Counted from the stretch's first letter, positions 36,308 through 45,160 are shown. The stretch is DNA of 64,000 nucleotides from Ignisphaera sp. (GCA_038831005.1 JAWBKZ010000004.1:62001-126000); one strand, 5' to 3'. Notes: generated by a model from the letters alone, not told the origin. Numbers and translations are program-made.

Positions 36308-36370
36308 ATATAGTGATGAAACGGCTGTGAACTGAAACAATAATGAAGAACCGTGTTTAATCTGAAGTTG
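36308..36370 (+). ncRNA. C/D box sRNA
   Basis: C box GTGATGA (36313-36319), 12-nt guide AACGGCTGTGAA, D' CTGA (36332-36335), 7-nt spacer, C' ATGAAGA (36343-36349), 12-nt guide ACCGTGTTTAAT, D CTGA (36362-36365). C, D' and D are perfect; C' has one change. Box spacing is exactly that of archaeal 2'-O-methylation guides. AT-rich sequence just upstream may hold the promoter, but no TATA box is ideally placed. Targets would be TTCACAGCCGTT and ATTAAACACGGT; I could not assign them. Confidence 0.7.
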
Positions 36371-36518
36371 TATAATAGTCTTTGGAGACTTACTAAAGGA
36401 TTACGATCAACCTGATAATGTTTATAGATTATAAAGCTGATGTCGAGATAAAAGTAGATAAAGATTATTTATTCTAAATAACACTTGCATAAAGATAGAT
36501 AACTCGTGTGGTAATACT

Positions 36519-37334
36519 ATGAGTGTAGAAATAGATATGGCTGATCATAAACCTCTAGGTAATACTGGTGAAAAAGTTCCAGCCATAGGACTAGGTACTA
36601 AGGGTATACAGAATTATAGATGGGCTGAAGAAGCCCTTTTCCACGCACTTAATCTTGGATTAAGACTTATTGAAACATCAGATCAATATGGGGAAGGTCT
36701 TGCTGAAGAAGTTATTGGAAGAACAATCAAGAAATTTAAGCGTGATGAAATATTTATTGTGCTTAGAATTGATTCATATCGACTTTCAGATATAGAGAAT
36801 GCTATAAAAGTTTTATCTAATAGCTTAAAACGTATGTCTATTTCCTATGTAGATATCCTGTTAGTTGATGGACCTGGCGATGTTGTACCAATAGATTTGC
36901 AGATGAATGTTTTAGAGAATATCGCTCAAAAGGGTTTGACAAGATATATAGGATTAAGCGGATTTAAAGTTAAGGACATCTTAAAGGCTCTTGAAGCTCT
37001 CTCAAAGTATAGTATCGTAATGATTCAAAATAAGTATAGTATTTTAGATAAGCGTGTAGAAAAAGACATTCTGAAAATAGCTACCGAAAATAAAATGACT
37101 TTACAAGCATGCTCACCTCTTGAAAGGGGTTCCGTGAAGCGTAATCCAATGATTATTCATGTGGCAAATAAATACGGTAAAACACCTATACAGGTTGCCC
37201 TTAATTATATTATTTCAAAACCATACGTAACCGCTATACCTAAATCCGAGAGAAAAACACATATAGACGAAATTGCTGGAGCCCTTGGGTGGAGATTGGG
37301 TAGTGAAGATATAAAGTTTCTAGAGAAACTTTAG
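36519..37334 (+). CDS. Aldo/keto reductase family protein, altered active site
   Basis: TIM-barrel aldo/keto reductase fold of 271 aa: VPAIGLGTKGI, LIETSDQYGEG, YVDILLVDGPG, YIGLSGF, VMIQNKYSIL and TAIPKSERKTHIDE in order. The catalytic tetrad Asp-Tyr-Lys-His of the family aligns here with Glu52, Tyr57, Arg83 and Asp117, so three of four residues are changed. The nucleotide-binding end (IPKSERKTHIDE) is intact. It may bind NADPH without the usual reductase chemistry. It precedes the MEMO gene by 34 bp. Confidence 0.88.
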   Translation: MSVEIDMADHKPLGNTGEKVPAIGLGTKGIQNYRWAEEALFHALNLGLRLIETSDQYGEGLAEEVIGRTIKKFKRDEIFIVLRIDSYRLSDIENAIKVLSNSLKRMSISYVDILLVDGPGDVVPIDLQMNVLENIAQKGLTRYIGLSGFKVKDILKALEALSKYSIVMIQNKYSILDKRVEKDILKIATENKMTLQACSPLERGSVKRNPMIIHVANKYGKTPIQVALNYIISKPYVTAIPKSERKTHIDEIAGALGWRLGSEDIKFLEKL

Positions 37335-37368
37335 AATTAGGTACATGATTTGATGAAGGTATATATCC

Positions 37369-38277
37369 ATGGGATATGAAGTTAGAGATTCTCAGGCTGG
37401 TATATGGGGATTCTATCCAATAAACAAGGATAAGTTAATAAAAGAAATAGAAAAGGCATTTGTAGATAGAGAGCTGGGACCTGGCGAGCTACCTAAAAGG
37501 TATATCAATGAGGTTAATGTTGTAGGAGGTGTAGTGCCTCATGCAGGGTACCAATATTCTGGTGCATGTGCCAGTTGGTTTTACAAGAAATTAGCTGAAA
37601 ATGAACCTAAAATAGATACAGTCATAATTCTAGGTACAAATCATAGTGGATTTGGAGGACATATAACCACAACAACTTACTTTAGTAGATGGTCAACTCC
37701 TCTAGGTGACATAGAAGTCGATATTGAGCTAATAAAAACACTTAAAGAAAATTATAAAGAGCTAACCGATGATCCACTAGCCCATATAAGAGAACATTCT
37801 ATCGAAGTACAGCTACCGTTTCTCCAATATATTTACAAAGACTTTAGATTAGTACCAATTGTAGTAAGAGAGATAGATTACGAAGAAGCACAATTATTTG
37901 CAAAAGCACTATATGAAACTATCGTTAAAAGCAATAAGAGATGTATAGTTATAGCATCATCTGATTTTACGCATCATGGAGCGATATATAATTATATACT
38001 ATTTACAAGTAACGTAGGTAATAAAGTTAGAGAACTCGATATGATGTTCATTGATAGAATAATTAATCTAGATACTAAAGGTTTCTTAGAGCTTATTCAA
38101 AAATATGATGCAACAATATGTGGTTATGGAGCTATAGCAATAATTATTGAGTACGTTAAACTGTTAAATGGAAAGGCTGAGTTACTAAAGTATTACCATT
38201 CAGGAGATGTCACGAGTGATGAAGACATAATTGTGGGATATGCCGCAATAGTGTTTCAGAAAGAGCGTTACAAATAA
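37369..38277 (+). CDS. MEMO1 family protein (AMMECR1/MEMO/SAM partner)
   Basis: A 302-aa protein of the MEMO family, related to class III extradiol dioxygenases and conserved in nearly all archaea. Family marks: VRDSQAGIWGFYP, GGVVPHAGYQYSGACASWFY, ILGTNHSG (His), REHSIEVQLPFLQYI and SSDFTHHG with conserved histidines, and YHSGDVTSDEDIIVGYAAIVF at the end. Biochemical role in archaea is unsettled. In many crenarchaea it lies next to mevalonate kinase; here a nuclease gene has come between. Confidence 0.93.
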   Translation: MGYEVRDSQAGIWGFYPINKDKLIKEIEKAFVDRELGPGELPKRYINEVNVVGGVVPHAGYQYSGACASWFYKKLAENEPKIDTVIILGTNHSGFGGHITTTTYFSRWSTPLGDIEVDIELIKTLKENYKELTDDPLAHIREHSIEVQLPFLQYIYKDFRLVPIVVREIDYEEAQLFAKALYETIVKSNKRCIVIASSDFTHHGAIYNYILFTSNVGNKVRELDMMFIDRIINLDTKGFLELIQKYDATICGYGAIAIIIEYVKLLNGKAELLKYYHSGDVTSDEDIIVGYAAIVFQKERYK

Positions 38278-38287
38278 TTAATTATGG

Positions 38288-38995
38288 TTACCTACCACTA
38301 TAACATCTATTTGTATAAATTTTCAGATTCAAAAAGTCAATATAGCGGTCTATATCTAGTATGAAATCACGAAATTTGTATAATGAAACTATAGGTACAC
38401 CTTTAAATACTTTAATTTGTAAATCGTGTAGTGTTACAATAACAGGAAGAATGTTCATTACATGTCTAAGCTTGCTAAGTTTAAGACAGACCCATTCACA
38501 ATTTCTTAAATATTTTTCAATCCTCTTTATATGATTATCTATTATATCTTCTAGATTCGTATAGAAACTAGACATTCTTTTCCAATGCTTACATTCAATA
38601 AATAAAGATAAATTTATAGAGTGATTTAACGCTATTATGTCTATTTGAAATCTTTCAACTCTATCATGTCTATAATTTAAATATGTATCCCAGCCGAATT
38701 CTATAAGTAATCTAGTTATGAATTCCTCAAATTCGTGCCATTCTATATACATACTTAATCTACTTGGATCGATACCATACAAGGGTAGATATGTTAAGAA
38801 TTCGACAGCATCTACGAGTTTTATGTTGTTACCTATCTTTTCCATTATACCTCTCTCAATACATGATTCAATTAGAGAATTAACTTTATCTCTCTCTTTG
38901 TATTCTACTAAATTAATAAATTCAATTTCTATATTTCTATCCCTTGTTAATCGTTCAAGAAACTCATATAGAGATGTTCGACCCATTATTATCAC
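38288..38995 (-). CDS. PD-(D/E)XK nuclease-like protein
   Basis: A 235-aa protein with a C-terminal restriction-endonuclease-like core: WHEFEEFITRLLIEFGWDTYLNYRHDR, then FQIDIIAL and LFIECKHWKR, giving the E...D...ExK catalytic pattern. The N-terminal 80 residues look like a small helical or winged-helix domain (VNSLIESCIERGIMEKIGNNIKLVD). The GTG start overlaps the stop of a small upstream frame (GTGA). It may be a repair or defence nuclease; no methyltransferase is nearby, so a restriction system is unlikely. Confidence 0.8.
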   Translation of the reverse strand: MIIMGRTSLYEFLERLTRDRNIEIEFINLVEYKERDKVNSLIESCIERGIMEKIGNNIKLVDAVEFLTYLPLYGIDPSRLSMYIEWHEFEEFITRLLIEFGWDTYLNYRHDRVERFQIDIIALNHSINLSLFIECKHWKRMSSFYTNLEDIIDNHIKRIEKYLRNCEWVCLKLSKLRHVMNILPVIVTLHDLQIKVFKGVPIVSLYKFRDFILDIDRYIDFLNLKIYTNRCYSGR

Positions 38996-39093
38996 AATTT
39001 TGCATAGTTGAGTACATAACTCACGTCATTTAGATAACTACCTATAACACTCATGAGTGCTGACACTGTTCTTAGGATAGATCTTGACATCAT
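38992..39093 (-). CDS. Candidate 33-aa small protein coupled to the nuclease gene
   Basis: Frame MMSRSILRTVSALMSVIGSY...LNYAKL, ending in TGA that overlaps the nuclease GTG start. An AAGGAG ribosome-binding site lies 9 nt before the ATG. The frame stays open upstream to about 39160 without a start codon and reads coherently (CVSWRNYFDHKEQGE before MMSRS). A second frame, MMFLKPVYHGEIILTTRSKVK (39090-39155, minus), begins nearer the promoter and overlaps this one. A -1 shift at CTTAAAG (around 39141-39147) would join them into one protein of about 54 aa. Either a small protein made by frameshifting or a gene broken by one indel. Confidence 0.4.
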   Translation of the reverse strand: MMSRSILRTVSALMSVIGSYLNDVSYVLNYAKL

Positions 39094-39155
39094 TTCACCT
39101 TGCTCCTTGTGGTCAAAATAATTTCTCCATGATACACAGGCTTTAAGAACATCAT

Positions 39156-39458
39156 GATACCCCTACTTTTGTCTTCACTCGATTCTTCTATATGAAGGAT
39201 TTAAACCACCTCCTATTCAAAATGATTTCTTTACTATATAATATTAATCTACTTATAGTGTCCGAGAATTATATTATCTATAATGTTATGTACATTCATA
39301 TCTTCATTTAATTATATACTTAACTGACAATATGCATTACTGATTAATTCAGTTGATAGCTAGCCAAGTATTATTATAAATGTGTTTATGTTTTATTATC
39401 TTGCTCGTACATACGTTAATATGTGATACCATAAACAATATCAGTTAATTACAAGCTT
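39156..39458 (-). promoter_or_regulatory. Spacer with TATA box for the nuclease operon
   Basis: A minus-strand TATA box, GTTTAAAT at 39199-39206, predicts a start near 39176, about 20 nt before the first small frame. Upstream of it the spacer to mevalonate kinase (to 39458) is AT-rich and holds no gene or RNA that I can see. Confidence 0.5.
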
Positions 39459-40478
39459 CTATACTAACGATACACCATCCTTACATAGTCCCTTACTTAT
39501 TACTCTGGCCCCTAAGGATTCAGCAACTGAAGCTAGTTCATCTAGTTCGCTTGTTGATCGCGCTAAAGCTAAAAAGGCACCTCCACTTCCTGCACCACTG
39601 GTTTTTGCACCTATAGCTCCGGCATTTCGTAACACATGAAGCAATGTGTCATGTGTCATATCTACTATACCTAGGGATTGAAGGATACCATGATTTATGT
39701 TCATAAGCACACCTAAGGTTTCTATGTCATGGTTCAGAAAAGCTTTTCTAGCGTTTTCTACAATAGTCTTGATAATGTTCAATAACTCATTAAATACATT
39801 TTCATCTTTTTCTTTGAGTTTTCTGACTTTACGAACCAATTCGACTGTTGTGTTTTTTCGATTAGTATAGCCAACAATTATTGGCATCCAATTGTCAGTA
39901 TCTATGAGCTCTGCCTTAGGTACATTAGGTTCGATGTATCTTAGTCCACCCAATGTAATCGTGTACGTGTCCATGGGGCTAGCCGCCCCTTGTACTGTTT
40001 TTTCTACGTTCCAAGCCATTTTAGCTATATCTTGTCGATGATTCTCTAGATTCTCTATGTAGCCATTTAGAGCAAGACATACAACAATCGTACCAACGGA
40101 TGTGGCTGCAGAAGTCCCTAATCCTATTCCAGTGGGTAGAGGACTATCTATGATTAAACTGTATCCCCTATTTCTTGTAGTACCAAGTTCTTGTTCACAT
40201 AGATCTATCGATGTTAAAATGTAATTGAGTAATTTTTTAACGATCACAGTATCAGATTGTAACTGTATTTCTTCTCTATCGCGATGTATGGTTATATTGC
40301 TGAGAGGTGTTGATAATTTGTTACTAAAAGTAATAGAAACGACTTCTTCTGATAATGTCTTACCCTTTATGTTCATGTATACAGGGATTGTTGAGGCTAT
40401 GGCTGGAACACCATAGATGACCGCATGTTCGCCAAATAACGTGATCTTTGTTGGTACTTTAACTGTAACCTCATCCAT
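39459..40478 (-). CDS. mvk: Mevalonate kinase
   Basis: GHMP kinase phosphorylating mevalonate in isoprenoid synthesis, 339 aa. Motif 1 TKITLFGEHAVIYGVPAIA near the start, the ATP loop PLPTGIGLGTSAATSVG, an invariant lysine/aspartate region SPMDTYTITLGGL, and motif 3 GAKTSGAGSGGAFLAL. Full length. It works with the HMG-CoA reductase at 56.3 kb and the lipid genes at 32-34 kb. A C/D box sRNA candidate occupies its upstream spacer. Confidence 0.97.
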   Translation of the reverse strand: MDEVTVKVPTKITLFGEHAVIYGVPAIASTIPVYMNIKGKTLSEEVVSITFSNKLSTPLSNITIHRDREEIQLQSDTVIVKKLLNYILTSIDLCEQELGTTRNRGYSLIIDSPLPTGIGLGTSAATSVGTIVVCLALNGYIENLENHRQDIAKMAWNVEKTVQGAASPMDTYTITLGGLRYIEPNVPKAELIDTDNWMPIIVGYTNRKNTTVELVRKVRKLKEKDENVFNELLNIIKTIVENARKAFLNHDIETLGVLMNINHGILQSLGIVDMTHDTLLHVLRNAGAIGAKTSGAGSGGAFLALARSTSELDELASVAESLGARVISKGLCKDGVSLV

Positions 40479-40487
40479 TATGTTGCA

Positions 40488-40546
40488 CCTTCAGAGGAGG
40501 TTCATATCATCATGAAATCAGTGTGGGCAACAGACCATCATCTGCT
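40488..40546 (-). ncRNA. C/D box sRNA in the mvk leader
   Basis: Minus-strand order: C ATGATGG (40535-40541), 13-nt guide TCTGTTGCCCACA, D' CTGA (40518-40521), spacer TTTC, C' ATGATGA (40507-40513), 12-nt guide TATGAACCTCCT, D CTGA (40491-40494). Three boxes are perfect and C has one change. It fills the 95-bp spacer between the thrS stop and the mvk ATG, so it could be processed from a thrS-mvk transcript or start from the AT-rich AATAATTAACC near 40571-40581. Complements TGTGGGCAACAGA and AGGAGGTTCATA are not assigned. Confidence 0.72.
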
Positions 40547-40573
40547 ATGATTCTGCAATGTATTTCCGGTTAA

Positions 40574-42433
40574 TTATTCTATAGGTCTGAGGTAATATAG
40601 TGTAGGCCTCTGAGTTAATAGTAATGGTAATGCTGGTGGAACCATCGGATATCCTGCCGTATCTTTTAAGAGCATAGATATAAGTTCGTCTAGCGTCATG
40701 ATCTTCTGTACACTATCTCGTCTAATACGAACATTTACAGTATTTGTACTAACTTCCCTATCACCCACAACTATGACATAAGGTATCCACTCAATTCCAG
40801 ATTCACGTATTTTCTTACCCAAACTCTCATCACGATCATCTATATCGACACGAAATCCATACCTCAATAATTCACGGGCTATGTTATAGGAATATTCAAA
40901 ATGTTCTTTCTTAACAGGTATAATTCTTACTTGAATAGGTGAAAGCCATGTTGGTAGCACCGGAACTTGACCTTTATTCTCGGCCTGAGCTATTGCGTCA
41001 AAGACCATGTATATGTATCTCTCTAAGGAACCAAGTAGAGCCGTATGAATAATTACTGGATATAATTTTTCCCCATTTTCATTTGTGTAATATATGTTGA
41101 AGCGTTTGGCATTTCCTACGTCTATCTGCCATGTAGCTATTTCTCTAGGCCTATTCATTTCATCTATAATTATGTATTCAACATTTATAACCCAATAGTA
41201 TATATTAGCTGGATAAATTACTAGCAAAACAGGTTTTCCCTCTCTCCTGACTAGTTCTTGGATATAATCACGATAGTTGTTAAAGAAATCTTCAGTCACA
41301 TTATATATAGCTAGATACTCTCTACCAACTTTTCTAGCTTCTTCAGCTATCTTGTCTCTAACTATATGAACAACCTTTTTTGCTTCCTCAATATCTCTTG
41401 TAAGAATATGTAAATCAGGCATATGAAATTTTCTCAATCTAAATCCTAAAACAAGTTCTCCTCTTTGTTCATATCGATAACTATCCGCTACTTCAAACAT
41501 GCCCAAAGGTAAATCTTTATAACTTAATGTCCAGTCTTTTAGTATAGAGAACTGTTGATAACATGCAGCAAATCTCAGGATTAAGATTTCGTTGTCCATT
41601 TCAATTTCATACATTCTTTCTCCGAAGAGTTCTGCATGCTGTTTTACGGGTTCAGCTCGCAGACTAAACATATTGGTTCCTCTAACCCTGAAAATAGGTA
41701 TACCTAATGATGTTGCTGCAATCCATGAATACATTGAAACAGCATCAAGAATTACTGTAGCATGCGGTTGATATCTCATGTGCCCTTTATCCGATATCTC
41801 TTCCCATTCGAATCCAAATTTTCTCAAATACTTACTAATTCTGCCCTCTCCCCCTTCAAGCTCCTTTCCGAAAACCTCTTTGTCTACTAATATCTTGAAT
41901 TCTTTTTCTTTGTCCTTGAATAGATACTCTTCAGGATTGTATATCATTCCACTAGGCGCCATTATATAGAATTTCTTTTCTATAACTTTCTTCTGTATAA
42001 CTTGGTCCACTTCAATACGTCTTGATAGCTCACTCAATGGATGGCCATAACAATGAATCAAAAACTCCTTGTACCATCCAAATGGAGCTTTATATACATG
42101 TACCTCTCTTTTTAGCAAGGATCTATAGAGATTATTAAGTATCTCTCGAGCTTTATACGGAGATGCCAATGAATGGGATAAATGAGCATAGGGGTAGAGA
42201 AGTACAGCATCAGCTTTAACTTTCTTATACACATCCAGAATCTCTTCACACGCTTTTTCTACAATAGCTTCTGGAGCCTTTTCGTCATTAGATTCAATGC
42301 TTGTAAAGACTACTAATACATTATTAAGTTCTTTACCGTGAATTACGTCATCTGTAATATCATCTGCTTCGTCTACAGCTTTACTAACAATATTGTACAT
42401 AAACGTTTTTGCGTGAATAAATAATAATCGCAT
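40574..42433 (-). CDS. thrS: Threonyl-tRNA synthetase, archaeal type
   Basis: Full-length archaeal ThrRS, 619 aa from ATG 42433 (MRLLFIHAKTF), which has AGGTGA 6 nt upstream. The N-terminal DTD-like editing domain is present (LLYPYAHLSHSLASPYKAREIL, APFGWYKEFLIHCYGHPLSELS). The class II core has RFAACYQQFSILKDW, GMFEVADSYRYEQRGEL and FHMPDLHIL with the zinc-ligand Cys and His residues; a third His is in IHTALLGSLERY. The anticodon-binding domain (RIIPVKKEHFEYSYNIARELL) ends the protein. Some crenarchaea split editing and charging between two genes; this one does not. Confidence 0.96.
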   Translation of the reverse strand: MRLLFIHAKTFMYNIVSKAVDEADDITDDVIHGKELNNVLVVFTSIESNDEKAPEAIVEKACEEILDVYKKVKADAVLLYPYAHLSHSLASPYKAREILNNLYRSLLKREVHVYKAPFGWYKEFLIHCYGHPLSELSRRIEVDQVIQKKVIEKKFYIMAPSGMIYNPEEYLFKDKEKEFKILVDKEVFGKELEGGEGRISKYLRKFGFEWEEISDKGHMRYQPHATVILDAVSMYSWIAATSLGIPIFRVRGTNMFSLRAEPVKQHAELFGERMYEIEMDNEILILRFAACYQQFSILKDWTLSYKDLPLGMFEVADSYRYEQRGELVLGFRLRKFHMPDLHILTRDIEEAKKVVHIVRDKIAEEARKVGREYLAIYNVTEDFFNNYRDYIQELVRREGKPVLLVIYPANIYYWVINVEYIIIDEMNRPREIATWQIDVGNAKRFNIYYTNENGEKLYPVIIHTALLGSLERYIYMVFDAIAQAENKGQVPVLPTWLSPIQVRIIPVKKEHFEYSYNIARELLRYGFRVDIDDRDESLGKKIRESGIEWIPYVIVVGDREVSTNTVNVRIRRDSVQKIMTLDELISMLLKDTAGYPMVPPALPLLLTQRPTLYYLRPIE

Positions 42434-42639
42434 TGTTTCACCTAATCTATAGATTAAATCCTTGTTCATAACTACATAGTACTAGAGGTGATTATAAAGT
42501 TTATACTTTACAGAACCTCACTTAGATGTAGTTTATTCGATATATCTATTATGGTATTAGCCAAAACTTTCTGCTAGGTGCAGTAGACTATATTAGGTCT
42601 TTTACCCAATATCACTAACTTAGCGGAGAGTGAAATTAT

Positions 42640-43590
42640 ATGACTGAACAGAAGATTAAAAGTCTTGAAGATTTAGGTATCTCTAGTACCATACTGAAGA
42701 AATTGCAAGAGGTAGGTATAACTACTTTAGAAGCACTATCAGTAGCAAATGCTCAAGAACTCAGTCAAAATTTAGCAATACCCTTGCCAACAGTTCAAAG
42801 ACTCATTTCACAAGCAAGAGCTGCTCTGGGATTAAGCTTTAAAACAGCATTAGAGCTAAAGAAGGAAAGAATTGGTCTTCCAAAAATAACTACTAGTAGC
42901 AGTAACCTTGATAGTCTACTTGGAGGAGGTATTGAAGTAAAAACAATCACTGAACTCTTTGGAGAATTTGGTAGTGGCAAAACCCAGTTGTGCCATCAAT
43001 TGGCAGTAAATGTCCAACTTCCTATAGAAAAAGGAGGTTTAAATAAGAAGGCTATATATATAGATAGTGAAGGCACTTTTAGATGGGAACGAGTAGAGGC
43101 TATGGCAAAAGCTCTAGGCTTAAACCCTGACGCTGTTATGGAGGGAATATTGTATATAAGAGCCGTTAATAGTGATCACCAGATGGCAATAATAGAGGAA
43201 TTAAAGGAAATGATACCGAAGGAAAACATAGGTCTAGTCATAGTAGACTCTATAACCGGGCACTTTAGAGCTGAATATCCGGGAAGAGAAAACCTAGCTA
43301 TAAGACAACAAAAACTAAATAAACATCTACATCAGCTTATGTCATTGGCAGAATTGTATGATGTTGCCGTAATCATCACGAACCAAGTCATGGCAAGACC
43401 CGATATATTTTATGGTGATCCTACTGTTGCTATTGGTGGACATGTACTATATCACGCACCTGGTATAAGGGTACAACTTAAAAAGAGTCGAGGAAACAGA
43501 AGAATTGCTAGAATTGTTGATGCGCCACACCTTCCAGAAATTGAAACAGTGTTTGTGATTACAGAGGCAGGTATTAGAGATCCAGAGTAG
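42640..43590 (+). CDS. radA: DNA repair and recombination protein RadA
   Basis: Archaeal RecA/Rad51 recombinase, 316 aa, normal length. The N-terminal helix-hairpin-helix domain is [27 protein letters not shown]. Walker A is GEFGSGKTQ, Walker [13 protein letters not shown], and loop L1/L2 regions include [18 protein letters not shown] and [24 protein letters not shown]. No intein. Followed after about 100 bp by the prepilin peptidase-like gene. Confidence 0.98.
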   Translation: MTEQKIKSLEDLGISSTILKKLQEVGITTLEALSVANAQELSQNLAIPLPTVQRLISQARAALGLSFKTALELKKERIGLPKITTSSSNLDSLLGGGIEVKTITELFGEFGSGKTQLCHQLAVNVQLPIEKGGLNKKAIYIDSEGTFRWERVEAMAKALGLNPDAVMEGILYIRAVNSDHQMAIIEELKEMIPKENIGLVIVDSITGHFRAEYPGRENLAIRQQKLNKHLHQLMSLAELYDVAVIITNQVMARPDIFYGDPTVAIGGHVLYHAPGIRVQLKKSRGNRRIARIVDAPHLPEIETVFVITEAGIRDPE

Positions 43591-43687
43591 AAGCAAATTG
43601 ATGCATTCTTCGATAGTTGTACTCAAACTAACATCTGCTCTAAACTTATTCAACTCCTAAATTTAGATATAAGGTAGTGAGACGTAA

Positions 43688-44506
43688 ATGAGCTTTATTG
43701 GAGATTTAGATATAGTTGTTATTGGTATTATCTTGAAATGCATAGTGGCTTATGTAACATATAGCTATGCAGCTTTTAGTGATTGGATTAAACGCGAGAT
43801 CAACCCTTTAATATGGATACCTCCAATAGTATTTGGAGTGGTAATAAACTTAATATCGATTAAGAGCATTGAAAATTACACGAATATTGTCTATGTCAGT
43901 TTTACAGAACTTCATCTGTATTTATCTATTACATTATCTATCATGATGATACTATTATTGAGTGTTCTATCATTTGTATTAGGATTACTTGGAGGAGCCG
44001 ATGTATTATGTACCATAGCGTTTGTATCTATGTATCCAAGTAATATAGAATTGATTGTTTTAGCTCAGAATACCAAATACTTGATTAATTCGAATATTTT
44101 ACTATTAGTGCTCTTTCTACCACCAATAATTATTATATTCATATTGTACTCGCTTATTGTATTCATATATATGGTTTATAATACTGTTTACAACATAATA
44201 CATGTAAAGGAATTGAAGAAATACAAAATGACTTTACGGAAAATGTTACATTACATACTTTTCGGGAAAATAGTTAAAGTAGAGGACCTTCAGGCTAAAC
44301 GTTTCTACTATCCTATATACATACCAAACGTTATAGAAAGATTAACATTTAATGTAGAAGAAGATGATGCTTATTGGAGCAATGTCTTGAAAAAATTGCC
44401 GCCAGATACAACTATTGTAGTTACATGGGGAATACCTATGGTTACGTTGATTTCTATAGCAATATTTCTTTATGTTACGTCTCATTTAGCTTTATTGATA
44501 ATATAG
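43688..44506 (+). CDS. Type IV prepilin peptidase-like protein (PibD/FlaK family)
   Basis: Membrane aspartyl protease of 272 aa that would cleave class III signal peptides of archaellins and pilins. The two catalytic aspartates are in AAFSDWIKREINPLIW (the 'S..D...REIP' motif) and LGLLGGADVLC (the GAD motif). Six or so membrane segments are evident and a longer cytoplasmic loop precedes the last helix. The Pro of REIP is replaced by Asn-Pro shift (REINP). No pilin genes are nearby. Confidence 0.82.
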   Translation: MSFIGDLDIVVIGIILKCIVAYVTYSYAAFSDWIKREINPLIWIPPIVFGVVINLISIKSIENYTNIVYVSFTELHLYLSITLSIMMILLLSVLSFVLGLLGGADVLCTIAFVSMYPSNIELIVLAQNTKYLINSNILLLVLFLPPIIIIFILYSLIVFIYMVYNTVYNIIHVKELKKYKMTLRKMLHYILFGKIVKVEDLQAKRFYYPIYIPNVIERLTFNVEEDDAYWSNVLKKLPPDTTIVVTWGIPMVTLISIAIFLYVTSHLALLII

Positions 44507-44573
44507 ATATATATAAGCTAGTGATCACATCTAAATCATGAAACTAATGTATAGAGAGATAGGGTGGTACGAA

Positions 44574-45062
44574 ATGGATGTGTTATGGGCTCCTTGGCGT
44601 AGAAATTACATAGTCTCATTATCAAAAAATAATGAATGTATCTTCTGTAAAGCTGTGCAAGGTGATGATAGGCATAACTATGTTATCTACAGAACTAAGT
44701 ACGCTATTGCAATGCTTAATCGGTATCCTTACAATAATGGTCATACAATGGTGGCTCCAATAAGACATACACCAAGCCTGGAGCTATTGTCTGATGAAGA
44801 GCTCTTAGATATTATAAAGACGGTAAACATCGTCATATTAGCTATCAGACAGAACTATAATCCAGATGGTATTAATATTGGAGCGAATATAGGCAAAGCT
44901 GCAGGAGCAGGAATCGAAGGTCATTTACATATACACGTTGTTCCCAGATGGTATGGAGATACAAACTTTATGCCGGTTATAGCTAACACTAAAGTTATAC
45001 CTGAAAGTCTTGATGAAACTTGGCGTAAATTAAAAGGATATATAGACAAATTCATCAAATAA
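44574..45062 (+). CDS. HIT family hydrolase/transferase
   Basis: Histidine triad protein of 162 aa from ATG 44574 (MDVLWAPWRRNYI), which has GGTGG 8 nt upstream; the open frame runs 12 codons further. CIFCKAVQGDD gives the CxxC zinc site seen in Fhit/Ap4A-phosphorylase-like members, ML-NRYPYNNGHTMVAP is the nucleotide-binding block and GHLHIHVVPRW the His triad. Likely acts on dinucleoside polyphosphates or nucleotidyl amides; the precise substrate is unknown. Confidence 0.93.
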   Translation: MDVLWAPWRRNYIVSLSKNNECIFCKAVQGDDRHNYVIYRTKYAIAMLNRYPYNNGHTMVAPIRHTPSLELLSDEELLDIIKTVNIVILAIRQNYNPDGINIGANIGKAAGAGIEGHLHIHVVPRWYGDTNFMPVIANTKVIPESLDETWRKLKGYIDKFIK

Positions 45063-45101
45063 TTCATAGAGATCTCTTACCGATACTAAAATACTAATGC
45101 A

Positions 45102-45160
45102 ATTTTCAGATAAGAGCCCTTCATCATTACGATCAGATTTGCTACATCTCATCATGATGC
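45102..45160 (-). ncRNA. C/D box sRNA, all four boxes perfect
   Basis: Minus-strand order: C ATGATGA (45149-45155), 12-nt guide GATGTAGCAAAT, D' CTGA (45133-45136), 5-nt spacer TCGTA, C' ATGATGA (45121-45127), 11-nt guide AGGGCTCTTAT, D CTGA (45106-45109). A TATA-like TAATATATC at 45179-45187 predicts a start near 45156, at the C box. The layout matches archaeal 2'-O-methylation guide RNAs exactly. Complements ATTTGCTACATC and ATAAGAGCCCT are the predicted targets; I could not assign them to rRNA or tRNA by memory. Confidence 0.88.
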
